38,761 nucleotides of DNA, taken from Pseudomonadota bacterium (GTDB taxonomy: Bacteria; Desulfobacterota; JAPLJL01). The stretch covers positions 1 to 38,761 of the forward strand of contig JAPLJI010000182.1 in NCBI GenBank assembly GCA_026388655.1, written 5' to 3'. A program made the translations under genes and the position numbers. Positions 37,827-38,761 of the stretch are shown here, in pieces (position 1 is the first letter of the stretch; every line of letters starts with the position of its first letter). The notes under the pieces are model-generated. The model was not told where the DNA came from, searched no databases, and saw nothing but the letters and a program-made list of their open reading frames with translations.

Positions 37827-38761
37827 TTATTTTTTTCTTTTTCCGCTCCGTCCGGAAACGCTCCGGAGCTTGTATTCCAAGCTGTCCACCAGGGCCTGCC
37901 AGCTGGCCTCGATGATATTCCGGGAAACCCCCACCGTTCCCCAGCTCTTTCTCCCGTCGCTGGATTCGATCAGGACCCGGACCGGGGCGGCGGTGCCCTC
38001 CTTCTCCGAGAGAACCCGGACCTTGTAGTCCTCCAGGCGAATCTCGGAGAGCGGCGGGTAGAACTTCTCCAGGGCCTTGCGCAGGGCGTTGTCCAGCGCG
38101 TTCACCGGCCCGTTCCCGAGGGCCGCGGTGTGCTCCACCTTCCCGTTTACGTCCACCATGATCGTGGCCTCGGAAATGACCGGTTCATTCTCGGTGCGTT
38201 TCTCGTTGATCACCCGGAACCCGTGCAGCCGGAAATATTTCTTCTTCCCCTCGATCGCCCGCCGGAGGATCAGCTCGAAGCTGCCCTCGGCCCCCTCGAA
38301 TTGAAATCCCTCCTTCTCGAGCTCCTTGAGCTCCCGGAGGAGCTCGCCGGTCCGGGGATCGTCGGCCTTGAGCCTGATCCCGTATTCGCGGGCCTTGGCC
38401 ACCACCGTGGAACGGCCCGACTGGTCCGAAACCAGGACCTTCCGCCGGTTCCCGATCTTTCCCGGGTCAACATGCTCGTAGGTAGGCGAGTGCCGCTCGA
38501 CCGCGCTGATGTGCATTCCGCCCTTGTGGGCGAAGGCATTGGCCCCGACATAGGGCTGGTGCCGGTTGGGCACCTGGTTCAGGATCTCGTCCACGAAATG
38601 AGAAACCTCGGAGAGCCGGGAGAGCGCGCGGTCGGAGACGCAATCCACCCCCAGCTTGAGCTTGAGCGCGGGGATGATCGAGACCAAATTGGCATTACCA
38701 CAGCGTTCCCCGATCCCGTTGATCGTGCCCTGGACCTGGACCGCCCCCAGCCGGACCGCGG
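37827..38761 (-). CDS. cimA: Citramalate synthase-type protein, 5' part cut by window edge
   Basis: The track starts at 38687, but the same frame continues through the right edge ([23 protein letters not shown]), so the true start is outside. The C-terminal 311 residues are present. [22 protein letters not shown], then [23 protein letters not shown], belong to the CimA/LeuA linker. The last 120 residues form the LeuA-like allosteric dimer domain ([29 protein letters not shown]). CimA joins pyruvate and acetyl-CoA into citramalate for isoleucine synthesis; 2-isopropylmalate synthase is the alternative. [14 protein letters not shown] is the form I associate with CimA. No partner isomerase is in the window. 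A reverse-complement TTTCGAG repeat tract lies just after the stop (37797-37822). Confidence 0.88.
   Translation of the reverse strand, partial: AVRLGAVQVQGTINGIGERCGNANLVSIIPALKLKLGVDCVSDRALSRLSEVSHFVDEILNQVPNRHQPYVGANAFAHKGGMHISAVERHSPTYEHVDPGKIGNRRKVLVSDQSGRSTVVAKAREYGIRLKADDPRTGELLRELKELEKEGFQFEGAEGSFELILRRAIEGKKKYFRLHGFRVINEKRTENEPVISEATIMVDVNGKVEHTAALGNGPVNALDNALRKALEKFYPPLSEIRLEDYKVRVLSEKEGTAAPVRVLIESSDGRKSWGTVGVSRNIIEASWQALVDSLEYKLRSVSGRSGKRKK

Overview
This is a GC-rich chromosomal window from an uncultured-looking Gram-negative-type bacterium. It carries two signal-peptidase-II lipoproteins, Sec signal peptides, a PlsC-type acyltransferase and an NtrC-type sigma-54 activator. The gene mix is gatCA for indirect tRNA amidation, a citramalate synthase, an HdrD-like/GlcD-like redox pair, GH31 and GH36 glycosidases and DUF169, with intergenic spaces full of short dispersed repeats. 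It would fit Desulfobacterota, Omnitrophota, Aminicenantes or similar lineages. I cannot assign a phylum from the sequence alone. No rRNA, tRNA, CRISPR array, transposase or phage gene was seen.

Layout. 1-2.2 kb: the start of an N-acyl-D-amino-acid deacylase (cut by the left edge) and a sugar isomerase/epimerase-like TIM barrel. 2.3-5.0 kb: a secreted TolB/FlgO-like protein with TPR, behind a clear -35/-10 promoter, followed by an orphan sigma-54 activator with an altered receiver domain. 5.2-9.2 kb: housekeeping genes (plsC-like, pheA, ssb, rpsF, a diacylglycerol-kinase-like lipid kinase). 9.4-15.3 kb: a membrane-anchored GH31 enzyme on the minus strand. Divergent from it is a two-gene unit of a pentapeptide-repeat membrane protein overlapping an FHA-GAF-adenylate cyclase. 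15.3-19.0 kb: arsC, a PfkB kinase, gatA and gatC. 19.4-20.3 kb: two small genes (NTF2-like, Smr). 20.3-24.5 kb: an operon of a 957-residue flavoprotein with two GlcD-like modules and an HdrD/GlpC-like iron-sulfur protein, with a promoter-operator palindrome at one end and a strong terminator at the other. 24.6-31.4 kb: GH36 lipoprotein, radical SAM protein, secreted DJ-1/PfpI protein, DUF169, and a P1-peptidase/SDR pair. 31.7-34.8 kb: a three-gene envelope operon (ComEA-like HhH, PEGA protein, beta-propeller lipoprotein). 35.1-38.8 kb: 6-phosphofructokinase, class II aldolase, and citramalate synthase cut by the right edge.

Two things stand out. The first is the double-module flavoprotein with its iron-sulfur partner, which looks like a dedicated dehydrogenase feeding electrons to the quinone pool or an electron-bifurcating partner. 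The second is the intergenic DNA. Almost every gap holds AT-richer tracts built from short degenerate words (TTGGTAATTGG, TTTCGAG, AATCGTCA, TTGAACC and others) or palindromic/terminal-inverted-repeat elements (TGTCATTCC...GGAATGACA, GGTAGCCGCA...TGCGGCTACC, CCCCGCGG...CCGCGGGG). These often abut start codons that then have no visible Shine-Dalgarno sequence. The long antisense ORFs in the track are shadows of the real genes in high-GC DNA.
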